DNA of 64,000 nt from a bacterium HR28 (GCA_002898255.1 BEIE01000001.1:1-64000), one strand, 5' to 3'. Positions 1 through 7,734 are shown, counted from the first letter of the stretch. Numbers and translations are program-made. The notes: generated by a model from the letters alone, not told the origin.

Positions 1-906
1 GAAGGTGATGCCGTCCAGGTACGGCGGCCGCTGCAACGGCTGACCCGTCGAGTCCGTCTGGCTCAGGAGCTCGCGCAGACGGCTCGGGTGCATGATCGCG
101 GCACGCGGCGTGTGGTTCGCATCGATGACCGCACCCGCCGCCTGGATCAACGGGTCGTAGGTGAGCGCACCCGTGTGCGCCACCGTCGCGACACCGCTCG
201 TGTTCAGGATCCCCCGCGGTTCCGGATCAGTGCCGCTCCCGGCGAGGATCGCCGCATCGAGCGCCAGCGCCATGGCCTTGGTGATCTCGCTCGTCACCGC
301 GCGATCAGCAACCGCCGAATCCATGAGCAACTCGCGCGAGACCCGGACCAGTGTCGCGAGCGACTTCGGCTCGAGCGTGATCGATGCGAACGTCACGTCC
401 GAGTCGGGGATGAGCTGGTGCTCGTTCCGCCACGCTGCAGTCGGACCCGAGACGACCTTCGGGATCGCGAGGTCGCTCGTCTGCAGGCGGACGGTCGTCA
501 CGCCGGCGCGGACCGCGACGGTCTCGGCGCGCGCCAGGTCGATGACGAAGGCGGCGATCGGATGCGGGACCAGCGCACCCCCGCCGCTCGAGATGCCGAC
601 GCCGCGGAGCTCGGCATCGGTCCCGGTGTAGCGGCGGTGCAGCCACTCGCCGAGCGTCACCGGCGGCGGTACCGCGGCGAGCTTGTCCTCCGGTCCCAAG
701 AACCGCTTCTCGCCGGCGAACGGGTCAGCCGGTACCGCAGCCGACGCGTCCTTCTCCAGCATTCGATCGAATTCCGCCTCGAGCTCGAGGAAGCGACGCA
801 GTTCCTCCTCACTGACGTCGCGCTTCTCGCGCAACGCGCGATCGACGATCGCCCGCATCTCCCGGTGGATCGCTTGTCGCCGTTGATAGAGATCCTGCCA
901 GCCCAT
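1..906 (-). CDS. HK97-fold phage major capsid protein, partial (3' end beyond window)
   Basis: The minus-strand frame is open from an ATG at 906 to the window edge (302 codons, no stop) and is absent from the ORF track because it is truncated. The start is set by a strong GGGAGGT site 7 bases upstream. Residues about 1-60 are charged and helical, like the delta/scaffold region of HK97-type capsid proteins. The body has family hallmarks: GALVPHPIA, the DLAIPKVVSGPTAAW strand, SRELLMDS, and the AGSGTDPEPRGILN segment of the capsid-protomer fold. It is the last visible gene of the phage-like operon read from about 4.15 kb leftward. The C-terminal P-domain is cut off, so integrity is unknown. Family assignment is firm; whether it forms particles is not known. 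Confidence 0.88.
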   Translation of the reverse strand, partial: MGWQDLYQRRQAIHREMRAIVDRALREKRDVSEEELRRFLELEAEFDRMLEKDASAAVPADPFAGEKRFLGPEDKLAAVPPPVTLGEWLHRRYTGTDAELRGVGISSGGGALVPHPIAAFVIDLARAETVAVRAGVTTVRLQTSDLAIPKVVSGPTAAWRNEHQLIPDSDVTFASITLEPKSLATLVRVSRELLMDSAVADRAVTSEITKAMALALDAAILAGSGTDPEPRGILNTSGVATVAHTGALTYDPLIQAAGAVIDANHTPRAAIMHPSRLRELLSQTDSTGQPLQRPPYLDGITF

Positions 907-1039
907 GTGACGTACCTCCCTCGGCAGTGATGTGGTCTTCCTCTCCTCGCTTCGTCGGTGGCTCATCGCCGGCCGAGAGAGCGTTGCCGGTCCGCGTGCG
1001 TGGTTCCTCACCGGCGCTGCTGGACCGTGCGTCAACCCA

Positions 1040-1045
1040 ATTATA
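1040..1045 (-). promoter_or_regulatory. possible -10 box ahead of the capsid gene
   Basis: A perfect TATAAT is read on the minus strand just after the stop of the 109-aa gene, about 130 bases before the capsid ATG. No good -35 sits 16-18 bases upstream, so this is only a candidate for separate late transcription of the capsid gene. Confidence 0.25.
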
Positions 1046-1050
1046 CCGCC

Positions 1051-1380
1051 TTACGCGTCGAGTTCCTGCGTCCGTACGCGCTCGACCAGCGCGAGCTCGG
1101 CCAGGATCGACTCGGCCAGTGCCGGGTACGACACCCGCAACCGCTCGGCTGACGCACGCAGCAGGGCGACGGTCTCCGGCGTGAGTTCGCTCAGGTCGAG
1201 CGAGGCTGGCTCGAGCGTCCGCCAGCGGACGGCCAGGACACGCCGCGCCGCGCGTCCCATGAGTTCCCAGACCTCGCGACCCGGCTCGCCACGCTCGATG
1301 AGCGCACCGGCGCCGACGACGGCAACGAGCAGTTCGGTCTCGTCGAGCAGCGCGAAGAAGGACTCAAGGTCGAGTTTCAT
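1051..1380 (-). CDS. small phage-operon protein, unknown function
   Basis: This 109-aa protein begins MKLDLESFFALLDE and is acidic and helical. The track ORF starts further upstream, but an AAAGGAG site 8-9 bases before the ATG at 1380 decides the start. The start codon overlaps the stop of the preceding 48-aa gene in an ATGA, so the two are translationally coupled. I recognise no family, membrane segment or metal site. It lies between the primase and the capsid gene, a place where small morphogenesis or packaging accessories often sit, but no function can be assigned. Confidence 0.62.
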   Translation of the reverse strand: MKLDLESFFALLDETELLVAVVGAGALIERGEPGREVWELMGRAARRVLAVRWRTLEPASLDLSELTPETVALLRASAERLRVSYPALAESILAELALVERVRTQELDA

Positions 1381-1523
1381 CGGGACACTCCTTTCGAACG
1401 TCGCAGTGCCGGGTCGCCGTCCCGGACATAGTTGCGGCACCGCAAACAACGTAACCAACCAGCGTGGTCGCTCGGGATCGCTGGCGTGTCCGCGTTAGCG
1501 CGGACATGTCGGTTCCGTGTCAT
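1377..1523 (-). CDS. very small CxxC protein in phage operon
   Basis: This 48-aa protein starts at an ATG with a GGAGGTG ribosome binding site. It overlaps the primase stop (ATGA at 1520-1523) and the next gene's start (ATGA at 1377-1380). It carries a single CLRC pair followed by a basic tail. The pair could be half of a zinc site, or a site completed on dimerisation. The upstream part of the 88-aa track ORF is discarded because it lacks a ribosome binding site and overlaps the primase. Function is unknown; existence is supported mainly by the coupled architecture. Confidence 0.5.
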   Translation of the reverse strand: MTRNRHVRANADTPAIPSDHAGWLRCLRCRNYVRDGDPALRRSKGVSR

Positions 1524-3481
1524 GGTGACACCTCCATCAGTTCGCTCGCTCGCACCCAGTCCCACGAACCGCCTCGACACCCGCAGCGGACCTGCACCCA
1601 ACCTGGCCGGTCGGTCACGCGTACCTCGTACGGCTGCCGGCACACAGGACAGCGCCGGCGCTCGAGCGGTGGATCATGACTGTTTCCGGAATTCTGGATC
1701 GGACGGCCAGTGGCTCGTGCACCGACCTCACCGATCTCACCGATCTCACCGAATTTCGGAGTTTTTGCAGCTGCTCTATATACGTCGGCGATTTTTCCGA
1801 TTTTCGGTGCGATCGGTGAGATCGGTGAGCGGGTATCACGTCTGTCGGTGGTCGAGGCGTCTTCGCTCGAGCTGTCCTCGTGGTGATCTGGTTCTGGCGT
1901 CTCCGGCTCGTGGTCCCGGCGGAGACGGATGCCGGCACGCGCTTTGACACGGGCGTTACCCGGCAGCGGTGTCGCGGCGAAGCCGCGCTCGGTCAAGCGG
2001 TCGGCGAAGCGACGGCTCGACATCGGCGACTCAGCCTGCTCTTCACACCAGGCGGTGTACGATGCGTAGAGCTCGCGGAACGGTGTGACGGCCTGCGGGT
2101 CGAGCACGCAGCAGCTCTCGATCCAGTCGGCCAAGATGTCCTGCTCGCGGCGGTACTGCGCGGTTGCCACGCGCACGGCATCGGGCACCTGCAAGCCGTG
2201 CTGCAGGTAGCGCTGCAAACCCTCGAGCATCCAGAGCAGGATCCCGTCGCGCTCGGCGACGAGGCGCTCCGGAAGCCGCGGGTCGCGCTCGTCCTCAGGG
2301 ATGGTGACCGTGTACGGGATGAGCAGCACCCGGCGCCAGATGGCGTGGTCGGTGCCGCGGATCACCGGCCGGTGGTTGGTGACGAGCCAGAGCTTGTGCG
2401 TTGGCGCGAACTCGAAGAAGTCCCGGTGCATGAAGCGCGCGCGGATCCGGTCGCCGCCGGTCAGTTGCTTGAGGAGCGCTTCGGCGAGCCGAGCACCCTC
2501 GTCCAGCTCGACCGTGACGGCCAGTCGCACACCTAACAGGTCGGCGAGTTCTGTCGGGTGCCGGTCGTGCTTGCGAGCCACTAGTTCGGGCGCTGTCTGG
2601 ATGGCGTAATCGCCGAGCACCGCGAAGAGCGCGCGGATCAGGGTCGATTTTCCGTTCGCGCCACCGCCCCAGTGCACCGGGAAGAGGTGCTCGCTCGTGT
2701 CTCCGGTCAACGCGATCCCGCTGAGTTCCTGGACGAAGCGACGGACATCCGAGTCCGGCAACACGCGCTCGACGAAGGCGCACCAGGTCGGCGCGAGTTC
2801 CTGCCAGTCGGCGCCTGCACGGTAGGTGACCGGAGCCAGCTTCGTCACACGGTCGTGCGGGGTGCGCGTGCGCAGCGTTCCGCTGCGCAGGTCGAGGATC
2901 CCATTGAGCACGTTCAGTTCCCAAGCGTTGCGGTCGAACTCGTCCGGCCGGGCGAGCAAGAGGCCGCGCGCGAGGTCGAGGGCGGCGCTCACCCGCGCAC
3001 GGGACTGCACGCGGATCGCGTACTCGGCGTAGCGCTGGCGTGCAGGTGAAGCACCCGCCGCCAGTGCGCGCTCCAGGTAGTAGGAGCTCAGCCGCTCGGC
3101 AGCGATGGCTGCGACGCGTGCACCGTCGGGATCCCGCACCCACCGATAGCCATCCCAGACGCACCATCCCCAGGCCTCGACGTACAGCGCTTCCTCGCGA
3201 AGCAGCTCGGCGAGGATGCGCGCGTTCTGCCAGTCGGTGCAGTCTTCGCCGTGTTCCGGTGCGTGGTCTCGCGTCGCCGGCGGCTGGGACGCGTCGTCGT
3301 CTCCGGCCGGCGGTACCGGCCGCTGCGCTGGTTCGCCACGTTCGTCGTCCCGCCGTGCGAGGAGCTTGCCGGTTGCCGGGTCGCGCGGGACGAAATGACC
3401 GCGCACACAGGTCGCACCGTCCGGGCTAATACGGACGAGTTCGCCGGCGCACGTGGGGCAGAGGAGGGGTGCACGGGTCAT
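1520..3481 (-). CDS. P4/D5-type phage primase-helicase
   Basis: This 653-aa protein would prime and unwind DNA for replication of the mobile element. The N-terminus has a zinc-ribbon-like CPTC pair. Residues about 80-270 match the D5_N-type region. The superfamily-3 helicase core follows, with Walker A GGGANGKSTLIRAL, the helicase segment KLWLVTNHRPVIRGTD and the arginine-rich IWRRVLLIPY. A low-complexity linker (GEIGEIGEVG and related) and a C-terminal Cys pair (CPVC, CGC) end it. I start it at the ATG at 3481, which has GGAGGTG upstream and overlaps the previous stop as ATGA, rather than at the 701-codon track start. The linker DNA contains a long inverted repeat, listed separately. No primase catalytic (AEP or TOPRIM) domain is obvious, so priming could come from a partner. 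Confidence 0.85.
   Translation of the reverse strand: MTRAPLLCPTCAGELVRISPDGATCVRGHFVPRDPATGKLLARRDDERGEPAQRPVPPAGDDDASQPPATRDHAPEHGEDCTDWQNARILAELLREEALYVEAWGWCVWDGYRWVRDPDGARVAAIAAERLSSYYLERALAAGASPARQRYAEYAIRVQSRARVSAALDLARGLLLARPDEFDRNAWELNVLNGILDLRSGTLRTRTPHDRVTKLAPVTYRAGADWQELAPTWCAFVERVLPDSDVRRFVQELSGIALTGDTSEHLFPVHWGGGANGKSTLIRALFAVLGDYAIQTAPELVARKHDRHPTELADLLGVRLAVTVELDEGARLAEALLKQLTGGDRIRARFMHRDFFEFAPTHKLWLVTNHRPVIRGTDHAIWRRVLLIPYTVTIPEDERDPRLPERLVAERDGILLWMLEGLQRYLQHGLQVPDAVRVATAQYRREQDILADWIESCCVLDPQAVTPFRELYASYTAWCEEQAESPMSSRRFADRLTERGFAATPLPGNARVKARAGIRLRRDHEPETPEPDHHEDSSSEDASTTDRRDTRSPISPIAPKIGKIADVYRAAAKTPKFGEIGEIGEVGARATGRPIQNSGNSHDPPLERRRCPVCRQPYEVRVTDRPGWVQVRCGCRGGSWDWVRASELMEVSP
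1727..1829. repeat. 34-bp imperfect inverted repeat with iterated CTCACCGAT units inside the primase gene
   Basis: The left arm is 1727-1760 and the right arm 1796-1829. They pair over 34 bases with 3 mismatches, around a 35-base AT-richer centre that includes GCAGCTGC and TATATA. Each arm contains 9-bp units (CTCACCGAT / ATCGGTGAG) in direct repeat. It encodes the Ile/Gly/Glu-rich linker of the primase. The layout resembles an iteron-type origin or a protein-binding array more than a terminator. Confidence 0.8.
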
Positions 3482-3816
3482 CGCGCACCTCCGTTCTGCC
3501 GCCGCGCGAGCTCGGCGCGGAGACGCTGCAAACGCTCTTCGAACCAGGCGCGGTTGAAGTCGCGCTGTGCCGCAGCGGTATCGAGGTACGATGCGATGAC
3601 GCGAATCTCCCGCCGCAGCTCCCACGCCTCGAGCGAGCGGATGTCTGCGTGGCTGCGGCGGAGCCAGCCAGCTTCCGTCAACGGCGACGGCAAGAGTTCT
3701 CGCGCGGCGCGCTCGACGAGGCGGTCGAGCGTGGTATCCTTTCCCCGCGCAGGTGACAGGGTGTGCTCGGTTCTCTTCGCGGCGGGAACGAACCCGCCGT
3801 GGAGGCGTGCGCTCAT
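3478..3816 (-). CDS. small phage-operon protein, unknown
   Basis: This 112-aa, strongly charged, probably all-helical protein starts MSARLHGGF. The ATG at 3816 is preferred over the longer track ORF because of the GGAAGGGGG ribosome binding site and the ATGA overlap with the stop of the preceding gene. Its own stop overlaps the primase start in the same way. The C-terminal half, rich in Arg and Leu, could form a coiled coil. I recognise no family. Position directly before the primase suggests a replication accessory, but this is only context. Confidence 0.6.
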   Translation of the reverse strand: MSARLHGGFVPAAKRTEHTLSPARGKDTTLDRLVERAARELLPSPLTEAGWLRRSHADIRSLEAWELRREIRVIASYLDTAAAQRDFNRAWFEERLQRLRAELARRQNGGAR

Positions 3817-4049
3817 GCCACGCCCCCTTCCGCCTCGTCGTCGGCCGGCAGCTCCGGCGCCGCCGCGAGAAGCGCGCGCCAAAAGCTTCTCCACGCGCGC
3901 AGCTGCTCCGGCGACAAAAGGTGAGCGGGTTGGATGCGAATGGTCACGAGGACGGCTTCGGCGGCCGCTTGCCGACGCGCTCTGGCGCTCGCACGTGCGG
4001 CGCGGCGACGTGCCTCGAGGACGTCCGGGGACTTACTGCGACGAGCCAT
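3813..4049 (-). CDS. small basic protein, first gene after the operator-promoter
   Basis: This 78-aa protein has a very basic, Arg/Ala-rich N-terminal half (ARRRAARASARARRQAAAEA) and an acidic tail. The first gene downstream of a regulated phage promoter is often a DNA-binding or nucleoid-type protein, and the basic helix would suit nucleic-acid binding, but I recognise no defined helix-turn-helix. Its stop overlaps the next start (ATGA). The ribosome binding site is weak. The 5' untranslated region from the predicted start site is about 100 bases. Confidence 0.55.
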   Translation of the reverse strand: MARRSKSPDVLEARRRAARASARARRQAAAEAVLVTIRIQPAHLLSPEQLRAWRSFWRALLAAAPELPADDEAEGGVA

Positions 4050-4154
4050 AACGGCGACCCGACCCGAGCCGCGTGCCTGTCGCGCTGGGGGTGGTCGCCG
4101 ACGGTTCGGTTATCTGGTTGTCCTGCCGCTGCCGGCCACGCCGGCATCGCCTGA

Positions 4155-4183
4155 AGTATACGTGCAATGTGCACGTACGTCAA
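4155..4183 (-). promoter_or_regulatory. sigma70-type promoter with a palindromic operator filling its spacer
   Basis: Read on the minus strand: TTGACG (4183-4178), a 17-bp spacer, then TATACT (4160-4155), close to the ideal consensus. A palindrome TACGTGCA-N3-TGCACGTA (4159-4177) covers the spacer and the edge of the -10 box. It drives the 78-aa/112-aa/primase/capsid operon. Geometry of this kind indicates repression by a dimeric regulator. No repressor gene is recognisable in the window. Confidence 0.75.
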
Positions 4184-4611
4184 GGTCGGCGGTGCACCCT
4201 CTTGTCGTGGCCGATCCAGGCCGTGACGCCGAGCTTGTCGGGGTCGAGGATCGACTGGTGGCCGTTCGGACAAAGGATCGTCGCCGGCAGTGGGATGCCG
4301 CCATAGACGACGTCTTCCTCAGGTCGAAGCTCCGGCTCGATCGGCGGCCGTCCGTCCTTTCGCCAGAACGTCACCTTGCCCTGACGGAACTCCTTCGGAT
4401 CGCGCCGGTACGTCGCGCCATACCGGTGGTATCGGCGTCCGACGTGCCAGACACCGCGATCCGGGTCGTAGAGTAAGTGTGCGTTCGACGCCAGCATCCT
4501 GTCGGACCAGCCGTCGGCTCGCGGCACGTCGGTGAGGACGCCGATGAGGAAGCCGCAGCCAGGCACGCTGCAGACGATGCGACCGTCGCGTGTCAGGTGT
4601 GCTGGTCGCAT
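4180..4611 (-). CDS. cysteine-containing accessory protein, unknown
   Basis: This 143-aa protein starts MRPAHLTRDGRIVC, with GAGGGGAGAG upstream of the ATG. It has Cys at CSVPGC near the N-terminus and a later CPNGH, which together could bind one zinc ion. The middle is rich in aromatic and Arg residues (RRYHRYGATYRRDP). Its 3' end overlaps the -35 box of the phage promoter. It lies upstream of the operator, on the same strand as the operon, so it is probably the outermost gene of the element or an independent cargo gene. No family is recognised. Confidence 0.5.
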   Translation of the reverse strand: MRPAHLTRDGRIVCSVPGCGFLIGVLTDVPRADGWSDRMLASNAHLLYDPDRGVWHVGRRYHRYGATYRRDPKEFRQGKVTFWRKDGRPPIEPELRPEEDVVYGGIPLPATILCPNGHQSILDPDKLGVTAWIGHDKRVHRRP

Positions 4612-4822
4612 TGCGGCTACTCTCCCCTCACGCTACGCTTCGAGCTGGTCGAGTCGAGGATGCGTCGGACAACACTGGTATACGGATCAGGATAATGTCG
4701 GGTTGCATCAACGACTGGCGGCTCGCTTTCCAAGGTCAGCTGCATCGCATCAGTGAACGCGACTTTACTTTGATACGCCAGGCGCTTGCCCAGGCTGCTG
4801 CAGTGAGCGAAGGGGTGCAACG

Positions 4823-5173
4823 ATGAAACGAGCCGTCCGTTTGGCCAAAGCACTGTCCATCGCCTTGCTCACGATGGTCGTCAGTATCGCAATCCCGGGT
4901 TTGCACTTCGTGCTCGGTCCACTCTCACCGTTGCTTGGTGGTTTTGTCGCTGGCGTCGTCGGCCGCCTCCGAGGCGACGAAGCCTTGCTGCTTGGCGTGT
5001 TCGAGGCACTCCTCGCTGGGATCGGTGTTGGTATCCTCCTGCCGGATGTTGCACACCTTACGCTTGGATTGGCAACGCTCTGGTTCTTCGGTCTTTTTGC
5101 AGCGGTGTACGCTGGCCTCTTGAGCGGCGTGGCCGCCTATGTTGGCGGAAGACAAGCGCGAACACGCGGCTAA
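4823..5173 (+). CDS. small integral membrane protein
   Basis: This 116-aa protein has a GAAGGGG ribosome binding site. Three or four hydrophobic segments are visible, at about 8-35, 38-48, 55-75 and 78-108. The pattern is glycine-rich (LLGGFVAGVVGRLRG, YAGLLSGVAAYVGG), like small DUF-type membrane proteins with paired helical hairpins. It has no catalytic motif. It is followed 19 bases later by a small zinc-ribbon-like gene with a good ribosome binding site, so the two probably form a bicistron. GC looks a little lower than around it. Whether it belongs to the mobile element or the host is unclear. Confidence 0.55.
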   Translation: MKRAVRLAKALSIALLTMVVSIAIPGLHFVLGPLSPLLGGFVAGVVGRLRGDEALLLGVFEALLAGIGVGILLPDVAHLTLGLATLWFFGLFAAVYAGLLSGVAAYVGGRQARTRG

Positions 5174-5192
5174 CATCCGGAGGAGTCGACCA

Positions 5193-5417
5193 ATGGGATA
5201 TTGCCCACGTTGCGGTGAACACTCTCCTTATCGGGAGGACGATCCGAATCAGCTCGCCGAGTTTCCGCCGGTCCGGATACCGATCGGTTCACGGATCGTC
5301 CCGCTTCCGGCTGATCTCGAAGATGGAGCGATGATCCAATACGCTGGCTGCCTCTTCACTGTCCGGCGGAGCGGCGACCGGTACGAACTCCTCTTGGCAC
5401 GGGTCGGTCACAGCTGA
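5193..5417 (+). CDS. small zinc-ribbon-like protein
   Basis: This 74-aa protein starts at MGYCPRCGEHSPY, with GGAGGAG nine bases upstream. That site is why I reject the longer track start inside the previous gene. The CPRC pair at the N-terminus resembles half a zinc ribbon; a single later Cys (YAGCLF) may not complete it. The rest looks like a small beta domain (GSRIVPLPADLEDGAMIQ). Function unknown; probably co-transcribed with the upstream membrane protein. Confidence 0.5.
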   Translation: MGYCPRCGEHSPYREDDPNQLAEFPPVRIPIGSRIVPLPADLEDGAMIQYAGCLFTVRRSGDRYELLLARVGHS

Positions 5418-5820
5418 GCAAGAGTCCACCAACGGCCCGTGCCGCTTTCTCGTTAAGCAGCCACAGTCTGGTCGGCCGCGCCTTGCGGTATGCGCACACG
5501 TTTCCGGCGCGAAGGAGCGTGATACGTTGTCGCGCCCCTGCACACACGCGTGGTTAGCAGGGATAGCTGCACGGAGGAGTGCGTGAGCTGCTCACAAGAG
5601 AGAACTCGTTCCACCTTCCTCCCGCCGTCATCACACCGGCAGCGAGAGCGCCTCGCTCTCCGGTAGGCAGCTCTCGCGGGATAACGCGGACTTCGTGCGG
5701 CACGAGACCGGTTCTTTCCCAATGAAATCGACGCGGGCGCGCCGGCACAAACTCTCGTGCGCAAGGACTGTGCAAGAGCGAAGAAGAGATCGACACCGCA
5801 ATACGCCGTCAGACGACAAC
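5418..5820. other. non-coding stretch between the 74-aa gene and ssrA
   Basis: About 400 bases with only short, mutually overlapping ORFs that lack ribosome binding sites. A separated inverted repeat GCACGAGA (5700-5707) / TCTCGTGC (5753-5760) is visible, without known meaning. No integrase or tRNA is seen. Confidence 0.5.
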
Positions 5821-5853
5821 GGGGAACAAAGAACCCCAGCCGAAGGGCTGGGG
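5821..5853 (-). terminator. intrinsic terminator of ssrA
   Basis: On the minus strand CCCCAGCC-CTTC-GGCTGGGG forms a perfect 8-bp hairpin directly after the tmRNA 3' end. It is followed by the T-rich tract TTCTTTGTTCC. Confidence 0.75.
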
Positions 5854-5860
5854 TACAGCA

Positions 5861-6213
5861 TGGTGGAGATGGGGGGAGTCGAACCCCCGTCCAGAGCGTT
5901 CAGCCGAGGATCTGCTACAGGCTTAGCCGGTGTTCTCATGTCGCTGCCGGGCTCCCACCGACAGGATCCCGGTCAGCCGAGCCGGATCAGACTTGACCTC
6001 GCCCGCACCGGCGCTTGGGCGAGGGGCACCCCGGCCTTGCGACGCCCGCTCCGAACCCGCCGGGGAGGGGTTCGGACAGACGTGGCTGCGTTAATTACGC
6101 AGCCAGAGCGAGTTCGCGCTCGCCAGTTACTTTGCTGCCCCTTTTTACGAGTTCGTGGGCGACCTCGGCCTGCAATCCTCGCACCTACGGCCCTGTCGAA
6201 TCCGGTCATCCCC
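5861..6213 (-). ncRNA. ssrA: tmRNA (trans-translation RNA)
   Basis: Minus-strand RNA of about 353 nt that rescues ribosomes stalled on mRNAs lacking a stop. The 5' end GGGGATGACCGGATTCGACA and the 3' end GGTTCGACTCCCCCCATCTCC form the tRNA-Ala-like acceptor half; GGGGATG pairs with CATCTCC (one G-U) and CCA is encoded. The tag reading frame after AGTAACT reads GGC GAG CGC GAA CTC GCT CTG GCT GCG TAA, giving tag GERELALAA with the usual LAA degradation end. Several GC-rich hairpins downstream fit the pseudoknot region. The 5' end assumes RNase P processing. smpB lies upstream on the same strand. Confidence 0.95.
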
Positions 6214-6241
6214 ACGAGCCGTGGCTGCGAGCGCATCAATC

Positions 6242-6271
6242 ATTATAGCCAACCAGACACCCAACGCACAA
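6242..6271 (-). promoter_or_regulatory. ssrA promoter
   Basis: On the minus strand TTGTGC, an 18-bp spacer and a perfect TATAAT (6247-6242). The predicted start near 6235 leaves a leader of about 20 nt, removed when the tmRNA 5' end is processed. Confidence 0.65.
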
Positions 6272-6795
6272 GTGCTCCCCTGTGCTCACAGGCTTGTCAA
6301 CGGCTACGGGTAGTCATCGCTTGTTCCGTCCGATCCGAACGGGGAGATGCTCGACCAGGGCAACCGTCTGGCCGACAACGTTGTGTCTCCACGAGGCGTA
6401 GGTGCAACGCCGTTGCAGTAGTGGAGGCAGGTGCTCCATGAAGCCCCTTGTCTTTCCGGGGCCCGACTCGACCATAGTCCCGCCCGGTCAGATCTCTGCG
6501 CTCAGAGCCCTATCACAGTCGCGCTCCCGCTTCCCACCCGACGCCGAAGCCGACCCTCGTCCAAACCCACTCTGGCTATACATCGTCCTGTACTGCGGGA
6601 ACGTATCGCCGAACGTCCCGCCTCCGCTTCGAACGAACTCACATGATCATTGACCATCACCGAAAAAGCGACGCACCCGCAACCGTACCGACTCCGGTGC
6701 CTCACGGGGCTGGTGAGCGGGTACGCCACAGCGGTTCCAACGCTATCAACGTCAAGGAAGAGGCATCCACACTCATCCGGTGCATCAAAGGCGCA
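6272..6795. other. non-coding stretch between ssrA and smpB
   Basis: About 520 bases. The short ORFs here (e.g. 6402-6653, 6502-6729) have no ribosome binding site or recognisable protein. I see no further RNA gene. Confidence 0.5.
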
Positions 6796-7272
6796 TCAGC
6801 GCGGACGGAGCGCTCGCTCAATCTCACGCCGCGCCTCACGCTCAGCGATCGCCTCTCGCTTGTCATACTGCTTCTTGCCACGAGCCAGTCCGAGGTCGAC
6901 CTTCGCCAGACCTCGTCGGATGACGAGTCGAAGCGGCACCAGGGTATACCCCCGCTTCTCCAGCTTGCCCCGCAGGTAATCGAGTTCGTGCTTGTGGACA
7001 AGCAGCTTGCGTGGCCGTGTGGGATCGTGCTGGTGCTTTCCACTCGCCCCGGGATAGGGACTGATGTGCATCCCGATGAGCCAAAGCTCGCCATTTTCGA
7101 TACGGGCGTAGGCATCCCGAAGATTCACTCGTCCCGCCCGAATCGACTTAATCTCCGACCCCGTGAGCTGGATGCCAGCCTCCAGCTCCTCCTCGATGAA
7201 GTAGTCGTGATACGCTTTCCGGTTAACCGCGATAACCTTTTCCGCTTCGCGGCTCTTCGTCTCCTTGCTCAT
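6796..7272 (-). CDS. smpB: SsrA-binding protein SmpB
   Basis: This 158-aa protein binds tmRNA and delivers it to stalled ribosomes by mimicking the missing part of the tRNA. It is recognised by [40 protein letters not shown], the [20 protein letters not shown] block and the basic C-terminal tail ([18 protein letters not shown]) that occupies the mRNA channel. The ATG at 7272 has GGGAGC upstream; the longer track ORF is rejected. It sits 580 bases upstream of ssrA on the same strand, a common pairing. A TATGAT box ends only 6 bases before the ATG, so the message may be nearly leaderless. Confidence 0.96.
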   Translation of the reverse strand: MSKETKSREAEKVIAVNRKAYHDYFIEEELEAGIQLTGSEIKSIRAGRVNLRDAYARIENGELWLIGMHISPYPGASGKHQHDPTRPRKLLVHKHELDYLRGKLEKRGYTLVPLRLVIRRGLAKVDLGLARGKKQYDKREAIAEREARREIERALRPR

Positions 7273-7278
7273 GCTCCC

Positions 7279-7284
7279 ATCATA
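7279..7284 (-). promoter_or_regulatory. possible -10 box of smpB (near-leaderless)
   Basis: TATGAT on the minus strand, 6 bases before the smpB ATG. The -35 region (TGTCAA at 17 bases) is weak. Confidence 0.35.
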
Positions 7285-7698
7285 CCTCGCCGAGGAGCGT
7301 GTTGACAGACACCACACTGCGAAAAGGCGAACTCTGGCGGACGAATGGCCTGTCAATCTTGTCCCCTGGACGATGCAGACTCGACTGCCAGCCAGTAACT
7401 CCACGCGGCGCAGCTCTACCGCAGGAGAAGCTTAGATCCGTCCGCCTCCTCAATCGCTCGGGCTCGATACCGGAAAGCGGTGGAATGATGAGGAAAGCGC
7501 ACGCTTGGCTCCTGACTAGAGATCCACTGAGTTGCTCGTGCCGTCTTGCCGAGAGGTACGCGTCCACCGGGACACTATCACGAATTAGGCTCGTCTCCAC
7601 CCTGACAACCCCAATCACTGCGGGAGCATCTCCATCGCTCCACACAGGCGAGCCTCAGAATCACGGCCAACGCGCTTGGGTTGACGACCGCAGTCCGG
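7285..7698. other. non-coding stretch between smpB and a methyltransferase gene
   Basis: About 410 bases between divergent genes. Only shadow-like ORFs are present; I see nothing recognisable apart from promoter candidates at both ends. Confidence 0.45.
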
Positions 7699-7726
7699 TT
7701 GCGCCTTCACCGCATCCGGGTACACT
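7699..7726 (+). promoter_or_regulatory. candidate promoter giving a leaderless message
   Basis: TTGCGC, a 16-bp spacer and TACACT; only 8 bases separate the -10 box from the ATG at 7735. Transcription would start at or just before the start codon, and no Shine-Dalgarno sequence could fit. Confidence 0.4.
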
Positions 7727-7734
7727 AGGGCGGG

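Noticed and set aside
88-930. 280-aa plus-strand ORF at the left edge
   Set aside because: It is antisense to the capsid gene; its Arg/Asp-rich composition is typical of a GC-rich shadow frame.
1720-1760. CRISPR-like repeat
   Set aside because: The short ACCGATCTC units are contiguous, without spacers, and lie inside a coding gene.
5695-6441. 248-aa plus-strand ORF
   Set aside because: Runs antisense through the tmRNA gene and its terminator; no protein features.
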